64,000 nt of DNA from assembly GCA_009363875.1 (NCBI GenBank), contig CM018695.1, forward strand, positions 63,855,433 through 63,919,432, in the 5' to 3' direction. Under the pieces are notes generated by a model. The model was not told the origin of the DNA. It ran no database searches and saw only the letters and a program-made list of their open reading frames with translations. A program made the position numbers and the translations under genes. Source of the DNA: Mikania micrantha (lineage: Eukaryota; Streptophyta; Magnoliopsida; Asterales; Asteraceae). Shown piece after piece: positions 36,247 to 45,790 of this stretch. Within the stretch, counting starts at the first letter, position 1, and every line of letters starts with the position of its first letter.

Positions 36247-36830
36247 TGCACCTTTGCACAAAGTTGGCTTTCTGCACTCTATTTCAAAGAAATAGTAATT
36301 AAACCCCTCAAAATGTGATAGAAGTTTGGTTATTATAAATTTATAACCCATTAATCAATGACTGAAAACGAGTCAAGCCGGTTTCAGCTCGGATCATTTA
36401 GAGTTTTTTCTACAGGTCTAACTTGACTCATGATAGAATTTTTAAGCTTTAATTTAGCTTGTTTATCATTTATTTATTTTATTTATGTTTTTATAATTAT
36501 AATACTTATACTTTTTATACAACAAGAATGATTTTTACTAACATATTAAAAGAACTATATAAATAAAAACCTTGTTTAAACTCATGAGTTAACGTAATTT
36601 TGATATCTAAAGCTCAAACTCAAGCTCATCAATTAGATGGGCCATAATATGCACTTGAGTTATGGCTTAAGTCTGTTTAATCTCGAGTCGACTTGATTCG
36701 TTTATATAATTATATACTTAGTCTTTTGGCATTTTTGAAGTCAAATTGGGCTAAGTTAGAGCACTGTTCGTCAAACCTGATTTATACAACCACAACAATT
36801 ATCATGGTTAATGTTTAATACATTATATCG
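36247..36830. other. Gene-free AT-rich stretch
   Basis: Degenerate 'caagctc'/'gagtcgac' words, possibly an old non-autonomous element. Nothing else seen. Confidence 0.4.
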
Positions 36831-36839
36831 ACAAATTAC

Positions 36840-37450
36840 ACCATTCCTCTCATTGTGACAACCTTAACGACCTATTATTCACCCACAAGAAGCTCATTAA
36901 ATTTATCTCATCAATGAAGCGACTTACCGACATCCTTCGGTCTCTAAATGCTATCTTATTCATGGACTTTCAGAAACATCAAATAGAGGTGAGAATAACC
37001 GCACAAACCAACTTTTTTTTCTCTAATCCTGCCCTTGCACCATGAGCTTATGAATTGCCTTAGAACTGTCGCGATGTAGCACGAGCTGTAGTGATAATCT
37101 CGGGCATTCCCCGCAAAGAGGACATAGTCCCGAATTGACCATCACATCCCTCTTCATTAAACCCTTGGTGTCGAAATGGTCTAGTTGAGCTCTTTATGTG
37201 AACTCATTTACTCTCCTTGGCACCCACTTACCCAACACCTTACAAATGAGATTATATTACCCTACCAAAGATCTTTAAATGTGTCCCAATATATTTTGAA
37301 AAATCTGAAATTAAATCCATCCGGTCCTGACACCTTCCCCTCATACCACTCTCTTGATTTCGTCCATAGAAAACTTGGAAGAAATAGACATCACCTTATC
37401 CTCCGACAGCTTCTTTATATTATAAGACTTAATCGTTGAGCCATTGATAC
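36840..37450 (-). pseudogene. LINE (L1-type) relic: start of reverse transcriptase joined to zf-RVT
   Basis: On the minus strand at about 37410-37180 the frames contain the opening of a plant L1 reverse transcriptase: KFSMDEIKR, then a GPDGFNFRFFK block (frame-shifted), then YWDTFKDLW. Directly downstream, at about 37180-37030, comes a zinc-binding block typical of the zf-RVT domain found at the C-terminus of such elements (TKGLMKRDVMVNSGLCPLCGECP). The reverse transcriptase core between them is deleted. Several stops and shifts are present. The plus-strand ORF at 37185-37439 is its shadow. Confidence 0.6.
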
Positions 37451-37852
37451 CCAGAATGGGTTACAATTTGCTGAATTTTAATCCGTATGTCAAGGTATAA
37501 GTTTCTGTTTGTCTGACAATTAAGTGTATAAATTGAAATAAAAATAAATAAATAAATAAAATAAAAAAACTGTACTTATCCCTTGTCTTAAAAGATCTGG
37601 ATCCAGTTGGGATTCATTATGTCCCCCAACTAACCCCCTAAGACAAAATCCATCAAGAACATATCAAAATTCCCACAACTCAAAACATAAGAAAAGACTG
37701 TATGCATCTAATCTAATTTATAGTAAATATGTGTGTGTTGAGCTATAAATCAAGTCCAAAACATGTACATGCATCTGGATGTGGTAATTCATGACTTAAA
37801 TAGCATATACTGCCATACAAGGCGTTGTATTATAGTATCCACGGGCACAAAT

Positions 37853-40800
37853 CTATATAGTTGATGAAGTTCGGGATTTGCTTATGTCATCATCCTGAGG
37901 CGGCGGTGTAGATACTGGTGCGGACGAGACTGCAGCGTGATAAGATGACGATGCGAGTTGGGCAAAAGCTGGGATCGCACCACCTACAAAATTTAACATC
38001 AAACTTAGAAAATGATTAGAAAAATGGTTGAATTTAGATGTATGCTAAATGCATCCATATGCATACGAATTTCGGACAAAAAGTCCTAAAATCAGGGTAC
38101 TTTAATCAAATATGTTTGACCCAACATACAATTTCATAAGATAAGATATGAAGTAACACAGAAGCAAATGAACCCAAAAGTACATCAGCCGGTATGGTAA
38201 TGTTCATTTTGGATGCATACGGCCAAGGTGAGGTGGGATTTACCTCGCTACACTTTGTATCGACTGTTAAAAAAACTTTTAAATAAATAGTGTTATCTAG
38301 AATTGCAAGAACCTCGGCTCCCCAGTAAAACTTTAAGGGGATGTTTGGTCGGGTTTGAATCGTTAAGTGTTGAATGGTTAAGAGGGCATGAACCATTAAG
38401 TGCTGAACCAATTAAGATCGTTTGGTTGCACCAAGGTTTAAAAGAACGGAAACGAGCCTCTAGGCGTTTTCCGTTAGACTCACGAGGCGTAAGCCTCGAG
38501 ACGGACCGAGGCATAAGCCTCAAAAAAACATTGAAAAATAATTAAAAATACATATATATCATAAAAGTCACAATTTAACATAAAACAAATGATAAAAGTA
38601 TCACAAAGTATAATATAATTGAAAAGGTAGAGCAAATCGAATTCGAAAATGCATTGTATAATAAAATTAAGTAGCATCAGAAGTTTATGTTGTATGTTTT
38701 AGTGTACAATAGATGTAAAGGAATCCTAAAGAATTTGGAGGTGTAAATTACGCGTGCTTTAGTTCAATTAGGTTTCTTATTTTCCCTAAGCATGTGAAAT
38801 AAGGGTCAAAAAATCATAACACGTAAAAAAACAACCCAAAATCAAAAAACGCCATCTTTAGTGAGGCTTAAGCCTCACCGCCTCGCCTCGACGCCTCGAA
38901 CCGCATGAGCATAGTTATCGATAGCGAATAGCGGTAAATAGCGACAAGCTACCTATATGCTATGTAGCGAATAGCGGTAAATAGCGAACGCTATTTCGTG
39001 TTTAGCGATTAAATAAAAAAAAATAAATAAAATATTTTTAGTAATATAAAGAAAACAAATAAACCAATTAAATGAAGTTTAGGGTAAGTTTTTATCAAAA
39101 TTATAACTTTAAGGGCCAATAAAGGTAAATTTTAACATAATTTTAACTCTTAACTCTAATAATACATAAAACACGCTTAAACTAAAAACCCAAAAGAGCG
39201 CCGTTCAAAAAAAAAAACCTAGAAGAGTTGTAATCGGCTATCACTAGTTCTCTTCATCCTTCGATCATCGTGATGCCGTTCAGCACTTTCTTCATCTCGC
39301 AATTACAGGGTAGTCTTCTTCTCGCGATTGCAGGTTAGTATTCATCTCAAATTCGATGCAATTCTTTTAAGATTCGCAACTAAGTGGTAACGAATTCGCG
39401 ATTTAGGGTTCCTAAATTCCCGATTTCATGCCAAATGGTTTGAATCTTAGTCGAATTCTTCACGCTTGAGTGAATTTGGTGCCTATGTTCCTGCTATCTT
39501 CACGCTTTTCAGTCGCTAACTCCATATAGCGGTAGCTCAGCAATACGCTATGTAGCGCGCTATAGCGACCGCTACCATCGCTATTGATAACTCTGCGCAT
39601 GAGGCTTACGTTCCAATTCCCCCTACTGAGGCTAAGCCTCTTATGCGTTTTATGCCTCGGTCGAGGCGTACGCCTCGAGGCACGCCTCGGAACGCCTTTT
39701 TAAACTATGGGTTGCACATCTGAATGCTGAATGATAAGTATGGTATTGGTATTGATGCTGAATGGTTAAGTGTGGTATTGGTACTGAACTGAATCATTAA
39801 GAGGTTAATTTTTTCAAACCAAACGCGCTGAATGGTTAAGTGTTGTATGGCTAAGTGTTGAATGGTTCCATTAAGAGGTAAACAAACAACCCCTAAATCT
39901 TTGAATCCAACGGTTGTGGAGGTTGTATGTATTAAAGATAAATGTTAGCCCCATTTAGCCATCCTGACAGATTAGCTTTTTAGCTAAACTTTTTTATCTG
40001 ACCTGTTTTAGATAAAACACAACCAAACAGGCCCATTTACCTAAATGTACATCTAGGATATAGACAAATGTTGTGACGGTCAAAGGATTAACAAACCTCA
40101 GTTGATACAAACAACTATATCCGTAAATTTGGTATCATGCAAATTTAGTTATCCGAAATTTCATATACCCGAAAATCTCGATACAGATATGGATAATGGT
40201 TTTAGAAAGTTTCGGATATCGAAGCTATCCGAAATACACATTTATAAGTTTTTAAATTATTTTAAAACAACAAAATCTAACTCAAATCAAAACATTTAAA
40301 TTTATATATTTATAATATTTGTTTAATTCATTAAATCACTTTTATATGTTAAAAATATTTATCTCTAATCCTGAGAAAATAAGACTTTCCATAACACACC
40401 CCCCCCCCCCTACCCAAAAGCATACATACGGAATCACATATAAATAAACACAAGAAGAAAAACAAGCAAGCAACTGATAAACCGGTTGATATTAAGAAAA
40501 AACAAATGTTCATGGTAATCCACGTTTGTAAAGAACTAACCTGCCAATCCTGCACAAGCTGATGAGAACACTATCACAGGGGGGGCCTGCATCAGCAACA
40601 GGAACAAATGAATTAAATATAAACATAAATGGTTTGAAAATACGAATGTTCAGAAGGCCATGGCTCACTCAAAAAGAGCTCGTTTGTAAACGAGCTGAGC
40701 TGAGCACAAGCCTACGTTGGCTCGCTCATTGATTTGCTTAAATTTTATACATGTGCGTACGAACACACACTCACACATAATAGATTTTATTTTATTTGTT

Positions 40801-42475
40801 TTTGTTATATTTTTATTGAAAAAAATGATCAAGAAGGAATAAGGATCGAATTCAAAAAACTGAATGATCTGTCTTGGTTTTTTAAAAAATACAAAATTTA
40901 AAAAGATGACAAAAAGTGTTGTTTAAATGCATGCAACCTTTTAACATGCTTTATTATAAGAAGTTGCACTAGTTTGAGGTGCGCGCATATAATCTATATA
41001 TGTGTCGGGCCCTTAGGGGGCAAATGTAAAGTTGCACTAGTTTTAACGTTATTTTACTATGTTTTTGTGAAAATAACGTTAAAACCATGGGTTGCTCGGT
41101 CAGGCATCATGAGCCGAGGGTCTCATTGGAAGCAGCCTCTCTATACCTACGGGCTAGAGGTAAGGCTGTCGACATCTTACCCTCCTCAAACCCTACCTTA
41201 GTTTTGCTAATAGTGGGATATACTGAGTACGATGATGATGTATTTTAAGAAGTTGATTAACATTGCAACTATATTAGCTTTGCAATCATTTATTATGGAT
41301 TGTTTATGAAATAATTTAAAATGTTTTGGACCGAGTCTACCCAACCCTAACCAATTTTGACCTGTCCAAAAAAACAAAAATTTTAAATTGTTACCCAATC
41401 AGCCCATTTTTCAACTTTATTTCTAGGGAATGTATCATGATAGATGTTACAGACAGGTGCTCTGTACATTTAGACAAACTAAATGGAGAATATTAACCAA
41501 ACTGTTGTTGTAAGATACTTACACCAATAAGAAAATGCAACCACATAGGTCCTTTCACCCGCCTTTGAACAACAGGCATAACTACAAGAAGGAAACCAAT
41601 GATTGATACAAGGAAGAATGAAAATAATGTCTGATCTGTCAGATTTTTTACTCCAGACATTTGAATTTCAATTTCTAGACAAATAAAAATACAAGAGAAG
41701 GAAAAAAACTAAAATTAATTACAGTAAAAATGGAGCTAAACTGATCCAGAATTGCAGAAACTAATTTATTGTAGTAAACATACCTAAATTGAATCCATAG
41801 AATGCACTAGACACACCACCCACAGCAGAACCAATCTGCGTTTTCAGCAAAAGAGGTCAAAATAAGAACACTTTATATTGGCATCTTCCTGTTAATTGTT
41901 AAAAAAAAAAAAAAAAGTCTATGCTGGGTATGAGAAATTGTAGACGTATAGGTTAATATAAATTTTTTTATCTTCTTCCTTTTAAGAGGGAAGCAAAAAA
42001 GTGGGAGGGAGGGGGAGGGGGACAGTTACCATAGAAAAGCTATCTCTGATAAGAGGTCCAACAGTCCAAGCACTGGTTTCCTGCCATCAATAATAAACAT
42101 AAACCATTCACACATTAAACCAAAAAAAAAAAAAGGAAAGAAAGAAAGAAAGAAAAAAGACAAACAAAAACTATAGTACGTGTGAATTTCAACACTTTGG
42201 CTATATCAATGGTCATAGTTAGGAATTTAGGATTCTTAACTTATGTCTTGTAAAAATTAACTACTACTTGCAAAACAATCAATGTGATTCTTTTGCAATA
42301 GCAATTCCAAAACTGCATACAGAATGGTACAGTTTAACAAATCATTTTCAGCCTCCAAATTTTACAAAAATCATTTATAAAAAAACTTAGGAAAATTTGA
42401 AGTTACCATCTCCTTGGTGAGAGGACCAGCACAATGCCTGCATCTCAAAGAGCTTCTAGGATCCAAGTCCTCCAT
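37853..42475 (-). CDS. Small two-span membrane protein of unknown function
   Basis: Six exons on the minus strand (42475-42407, 42080-42030, 41835-41784, 41674-41523, 40586-40541, 37983-37853) give 166 residues with GT-AG junctions and matching phases. The start is taken at MEDLDPRSS. A short Cys motif LRCRHC lies at residues 10-15, then WTVGPLIRDSFSMIGSAVGG. A hydrophobic span covers about residues 73-93 (LFSFFLVSIIGFLLVVMPVVQ). A second hydrophobic region at about 100-135 contains KGPMWLHFLIGAPPVIVF and AGLAGGAIPAFAQ. The Ser/Pro-rich tail ends at residue 166. The exon pattern and clean splicing point to a conserved plant gene. I do not recognise a named family. A 5' untranslated exon is likely upstream (see 45629-45790). 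Intron 5 contains nested hAT-like elements and intron 4 a SINE. Confidence 0.8.
38432..39709 (-). mobile_element. hAT-like element A (GAGGCGTACGCCTC family), with a nested element
   Basis: Ends are CAAGGTTTAAAAGAACGG and, reversed, CATAGTTTAAAAAGGCG. The flanking 8-bp repeat is GGTTGCAC (38424-38431 and 39710-39717). The subterminal zones are packed with GAGGCGTAAGCCTC / GAGGCGTACGCCTC words. The AT-rich core matches element B in the opposite orientation. Without the nested element it is about 584 bp. It lies in intron 5 of the membrane-protein gene. Confidence 0.9.
38910..39595. mobile_element. hAT-like element D (ATAGCGGTAAATAGCGA family), nested in A
   Basis: Ends are CATAGTTATCGATAGCG and, reversed, CAGAGTTATCAATAGCG, with exact 8-bp repeat CGCATGAG (38902-38909 and 39596-39603). 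Subterminal arrays repeat GCGAATAGCGGTAAATAGCG on the left and GCTATGTAGCGCGCTATAGC on the right. The core (about 39215-39480) looks like a gene leader, with 'tcttcatccttcgatcatcg' and intron-like 'gcaggttagtattcatctc'. Confidence 0.9.
40967..41245 (+). mobile_element. SINE (AU-like 3' domain), same family as 21358-22003
   Basis: It is flanked by a 10-bp repeat TAAGAAGTTG (40957-40966 and 41246-41255). It matches the split copy at 21.4-22.0 kb from the 'tatatatgtgtcggg' head to the GATGATGATG tail. 279 bp, in intron 4 of the minus-strand membrane-protein gene. The plus ORF at 40974-41201 is not a gene. Confidence 0.82.
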
Positions 42476-43070
42476 CGCTTCTTTGTGATATCTACTTCTT
42501 CCTCTTTCAAGAAACTAAACACCATGGAATTTAAATGAGAAAATAAGATTAATAAAGACTTCAAACTTATGAGCTCTACCTCAAATGCGATGACATTTCA
42601 ATTTAAAAATTTTACAAGAAAAAGGTACTTCATAATTTTCAGATAGTTGAATAAGATGTCCGAAATGATAAAAAAAATTAAAAATACAATAACTTTAATT
42701 TATAAAAGTGACTAAATAAATTAATAATCAATTAAATAAATATTTATAAAAAAGTTAAATTTAGAATTTTGGGTTAGAGTTTATGTTTTGTTATTTTTGA
42801 ATAATAAAAATAGTTAATATAAATATATATATATATATATAATAAAATAATTGAAATACATAGATAAATATATATTTCAGATAGTTCGCATATTCGAAAA
42901 TTTCTAAAAACACTAGCCATATCCAAATCCGAATTCACATCTCCGAATTTTCCAAATTTTCAAATATTTTGGATTCAGAATTTCGAATAATTTGGGTTCG
43001 GTTTCGAATTTTTTTGCACACCCAGACACCCCTACATCATATTGCCTATCTTGATCCAGTTTGGTAGTTG

Positions 43071-43932
43071 CATGGTTTAAAAAGGCGCCGTGAGGCGCGC
43101 CTCGAGGCGTACGCCTCGGCTGAGGCGGCCAGAAATAGCCTTTGAGGCGTAGCCTCAGCTGGGTCATTTGGAACCTAAGCCTCGGGTAAGTCGAGGCGTG
43201 GCGAGGCGGGTCGAGGCGTCGAGGCGTAGAGGCGAGGCGTCGAGGCTTAAGCCTCACCAACAGGGTTTTTTTTTTTTTTTGACCTGATTTTGAACCTTTT
43301 TTGACCCTTTTTGAACCTTTTTTTGACCATTTAACTCCAGTTGGAATCGGGGCGTATACAATAAACCAAGCATACGGAAGTTAATCCCGAACATATTAAC
43401 TTATGACATTTCGTTTAGGTTTCGGGGCGTTGCCCCGAACCCCACAAGGGGCGCTGCCCCCTTGACCCCCGCTGACTGGCCAGCGGGACCGCCACCAGGG
43501 GGCTCTGCCCCTTGGACCCCGCCAGGGGCGCTGCCCCTAGGACCCCGCAAGGGGGCGCGGCCCCCTTGACCCCCGCTTGGTCAGGAGCATAGAAGTCTTA
43601 ACTAGTGTGTAATTTTCACCTCCAATTTCTTTAGGATTCCTTTGCATCCATTTTACACTAAAATATACAAACAGAAAACTGCTGATGGTGCTTAATTTCA
43701 TTATACAACGCATTTTTGAATTCGATTTGCTCTACCTTTTCAATTATATTATACCTTGTGACACTTTTATTGTTTGTTTTATGTTAAATTGTGGCTTTTA
43801 TGAAATATATATGTAATTTTAATTATTTTTCAAGGTAGTTTTGAGGCTTACGCCTCGGTCCGCCTCGAGGCTTACGCCTCGTGAGGCTAACAGAAAACGC
43901 CTCGAGGCTCGTTTCCGCTTTTTTAAACCTTG
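43071..43932 (+). mobile_element. hAT-like element B (GAGGCGTACGCCTC family)
   Basis: Ends are CATGGTTTAAAAAGGCG and, reversed, CAAGGTTTAAAAAAGCGG, with exact 8-bp repeat GGTAGTTG (43063-43070 and 43933-43940). The left subterminal zone (about 43083-43260) has many GAGGCG/GCCTC words, and the right one (about 43843-43920) is similar. The core from about 43600 to 43840 is the inverse of element A. A GC-rich block at about 43420-43585 is absent from A. The minus ORF at 42913-43260 is repeat sequence. Confidence 0.9.
43420..43585. repeat. GC-rich hairpin tandem repeat inside element B
   Basis: At least five units of the form GGGGCGCTGCCCC-ttgaccccc-gc, each a small stem-loop (ggggc...gcccc), stand in otherwise AT-rich DNA. 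Confidence 0.8.
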
Positions 43933-43987
43933 GGTAGTTGAATACATTCTCTTCTAAGTTCAAACATAGGCTGCAATCCATAGAGCA

Positions 43988-44829
43988 CAAGGTTTAAAAG
44001 AACGGAATCGCGCCTTGAGGCGTTTTCGTTCTGTCTCACGAGGCGTACGCCTCAAGGCGAAACGAGGCGTAAGTCCGAGGCGGAAGTAAATAAATAAATA
44101 TTTTTATAATATATATGTCAAAAAAATACTAAACATCAATTAAAGAACTTTTATAACTAATTTTAGCATCAAATTCAATACACATCAATTAACTTGTCAA
44201 CTTATCAACACCAAAAAAATAAGAAATTAAAATAGATAAATACAAAAGAAAGTCTTAGGTACCACCAAAAAAGCTTTGTGTACATTAAAATAAACCTAAC
44301 TATAAATGTACAAGACAACTATGCATAAGATATTGAATAAATAAAAAAAAAGATTTACTATTGTGAACAAAAAAAGTGTACTTAAAGGTCAGTCAGGGTG
44401 TTCGAACAAATTAGGGTTTCTTAGAAACGTAACCGACTGCAGCCATTGCGTGAACTTCATCTTCTCCGCTTGAATGCTTCATGTGAAAATCAACGTTCGT
44501 CTTGAATGTTATCGCCTCAATTGAACGTGTTCGTCTGAAATCGCCTGCTCGTCTTCACCGCTGAATAGGACCTTTTGTCTGAAATTGGTGTCTCTTCGTC
44601 TGTAGAGGCGATTCCGTCTACAATTTCGCGATTATACACAATCAGGTACGCAATTCGTTAACAGCCGCCTCGAATTACCTCACCGCCTCAGGCTCATCTA
44701 TACCGTCTCAGCCCAGTGAGGCGTACGTTTCTTAAAAGGTTGTGAGGCGCCGCCTCAAAAACGAATTTCTCCCGTTTCGCCTTGAGGCGCGCCTCAAGGC
44801 GCCGCCTCAGACCGTTTTTTTAAACCATG
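43988..44829 (+). mobile_element. hAT-like element C (GAGGCGTACGCCTC family, different core)
   Basis: Ends are CAAGGTTTAAAAGAACGG and, reversed, CATGGTTTAAAAAAACGG, with exact 8-bp repeat ATAGAGCA (43980-43987 and 44830-44837). Subterminal GAGGCGTACGCCTCAAGG words are present. The core differs from A and B. About 44400-44645 has a leader-like stretch ('agggtttcttagaaacg', 'cttcatcttctccgc', ending 'caatcaggtacgcaatt'). It lies 55 bp from element B. Confidence 0.9.
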
Positions 44830-44911
44830 ATAGAGCATAGGTTTTCTTATGAAACCTAACACGTATTCTATTATTTATTTAAAATTGCTCATGTTTTATT
44901 AGCAATACTTT

Positions 44912-45034
44912 GGTGGGAAAGTGGTTAATCGCTAGTCCCCTAAGGCCGACTAGGCCCGACTATCCGATTAGGCCGATTAATCCCTAGTCCCCACCACACC
45001 GACCGACTAGCGACTAGCGGTTTCTACAACATTG
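44912..45034. mobile_element. Remnant of the CTAGGCGG hAT-like family
   Basis: Shares 'gattaatccctag' and 'ccgactagcgactagcgg' type words and the end 'ctacaacattg' with the copies at 19.2 and 56.8 kb. No target duplication was found, so the left boundary is a guess. Confidence 0.45.
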
Positions 45035-45628
45035 CTCTTCACTGAAGCCCATGGCCCAACTCATGCCCTAACCAATGTCCAGACTCATGACCGGAACCAG
45101 ACCATGACCTAACTCACCCTCAACTATGAAAATTATCACTCGGTTTCTAAGGTTTAGATTTATCTCCTATGGGGTTCCTTAATATATAATATCTCGTAAA
45201 CATGCAGTTGGGGTGCTCATCGGTTCGGTTAGTAGTTTTTTTGGCCTATCCGTATCGGCTTTTAAATTTTTTTATCCTAACCGAATTCAGAAGATTCAGA
45301 AGATGGTTATCCTATGCAGGGGGGTTTCACTTTGTATGTTTGTTGGTTATCCGAACCCAATTCAATCCTATTCTGTTCAATTTCAGTTAAAACCAAACAA
45401 AACGAATTCAATCAAATAACTTTTTTCCAGATGAACAGTGATGCTAGCAGACTGTTGGGGATGAGGATTTCGAATAATCAACAAACAGAAGGGATTCGAT
45501 GGAACAAAATAAATGAACTATGATGCTATATGATTTATTATTTGTATTATACCATTGAACTAGAAACAACAATTGGCTTCTATGGAACAAGAAATAACAA
45601 ACAACTGGTTTATACGAAAGTCGGATAC
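45035..45628. repeat. Gene-free stretch with CGGTTCGGTT-type repeat
   Basis: From about 45210 'gctcatcggttcggttagta' and 'cctaaccgaattcag' words resemble the repeat at 33.4-33.9 kb. Several short overlapping ORFs in three frames give no recognisable product. Confidence 0.4.
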
Positions 45629-45790
45629 CTGTTGAGGATGTGGCCAAAATCTACAAGGAAGCAATCACAATCTACAAGATCTGGTTGTTGCTCGGAATGT
45701 ATGTCGTCGGAAGTTAGCAGGGCCGAGGGGGCCGGCGACTGAGCTAGAGAAATTCGATCGGAAGCACGAACTTATCATCTAGGGTTTCAA
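45629..45790 (-). other. Possible 5' leader exon of the membrane-protein gene
   Basis: On the minus strand 'gaaaccctag' is followed by ATG at 45778 and a Ser/Arg-rich stretch MISSCFRSNFSSSVAGPLG, then TGA at 45667-45665. A good donor CAACAG|GTATCC ends the stretch at 45629. The first coding exon at 42475 is preceded by an acceptor-like GTTTAG followed by FLERGRSRYHKEA in frame with MEDLDP. Joining the two keeps phase, but the TGA prevents one continuous protein. I read it as a leader exon with a short upstream ORF, which would place elements B and C in a 5' intron. Confidence 0.35.

Noticed and set aside
42913..43260. 115-residue minus-strand Arg/Pro-rich ORF
   Set aside because: It is the GAGGCG subterminal array of hAT-like element B plus a repeat fragment.
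43420..43585. GC-rich block as rDNA, organellar or bacterial DNA
   Set aside because: It is a short tandem hairpin repeat within a bounded element and has no rRNA or coding features.
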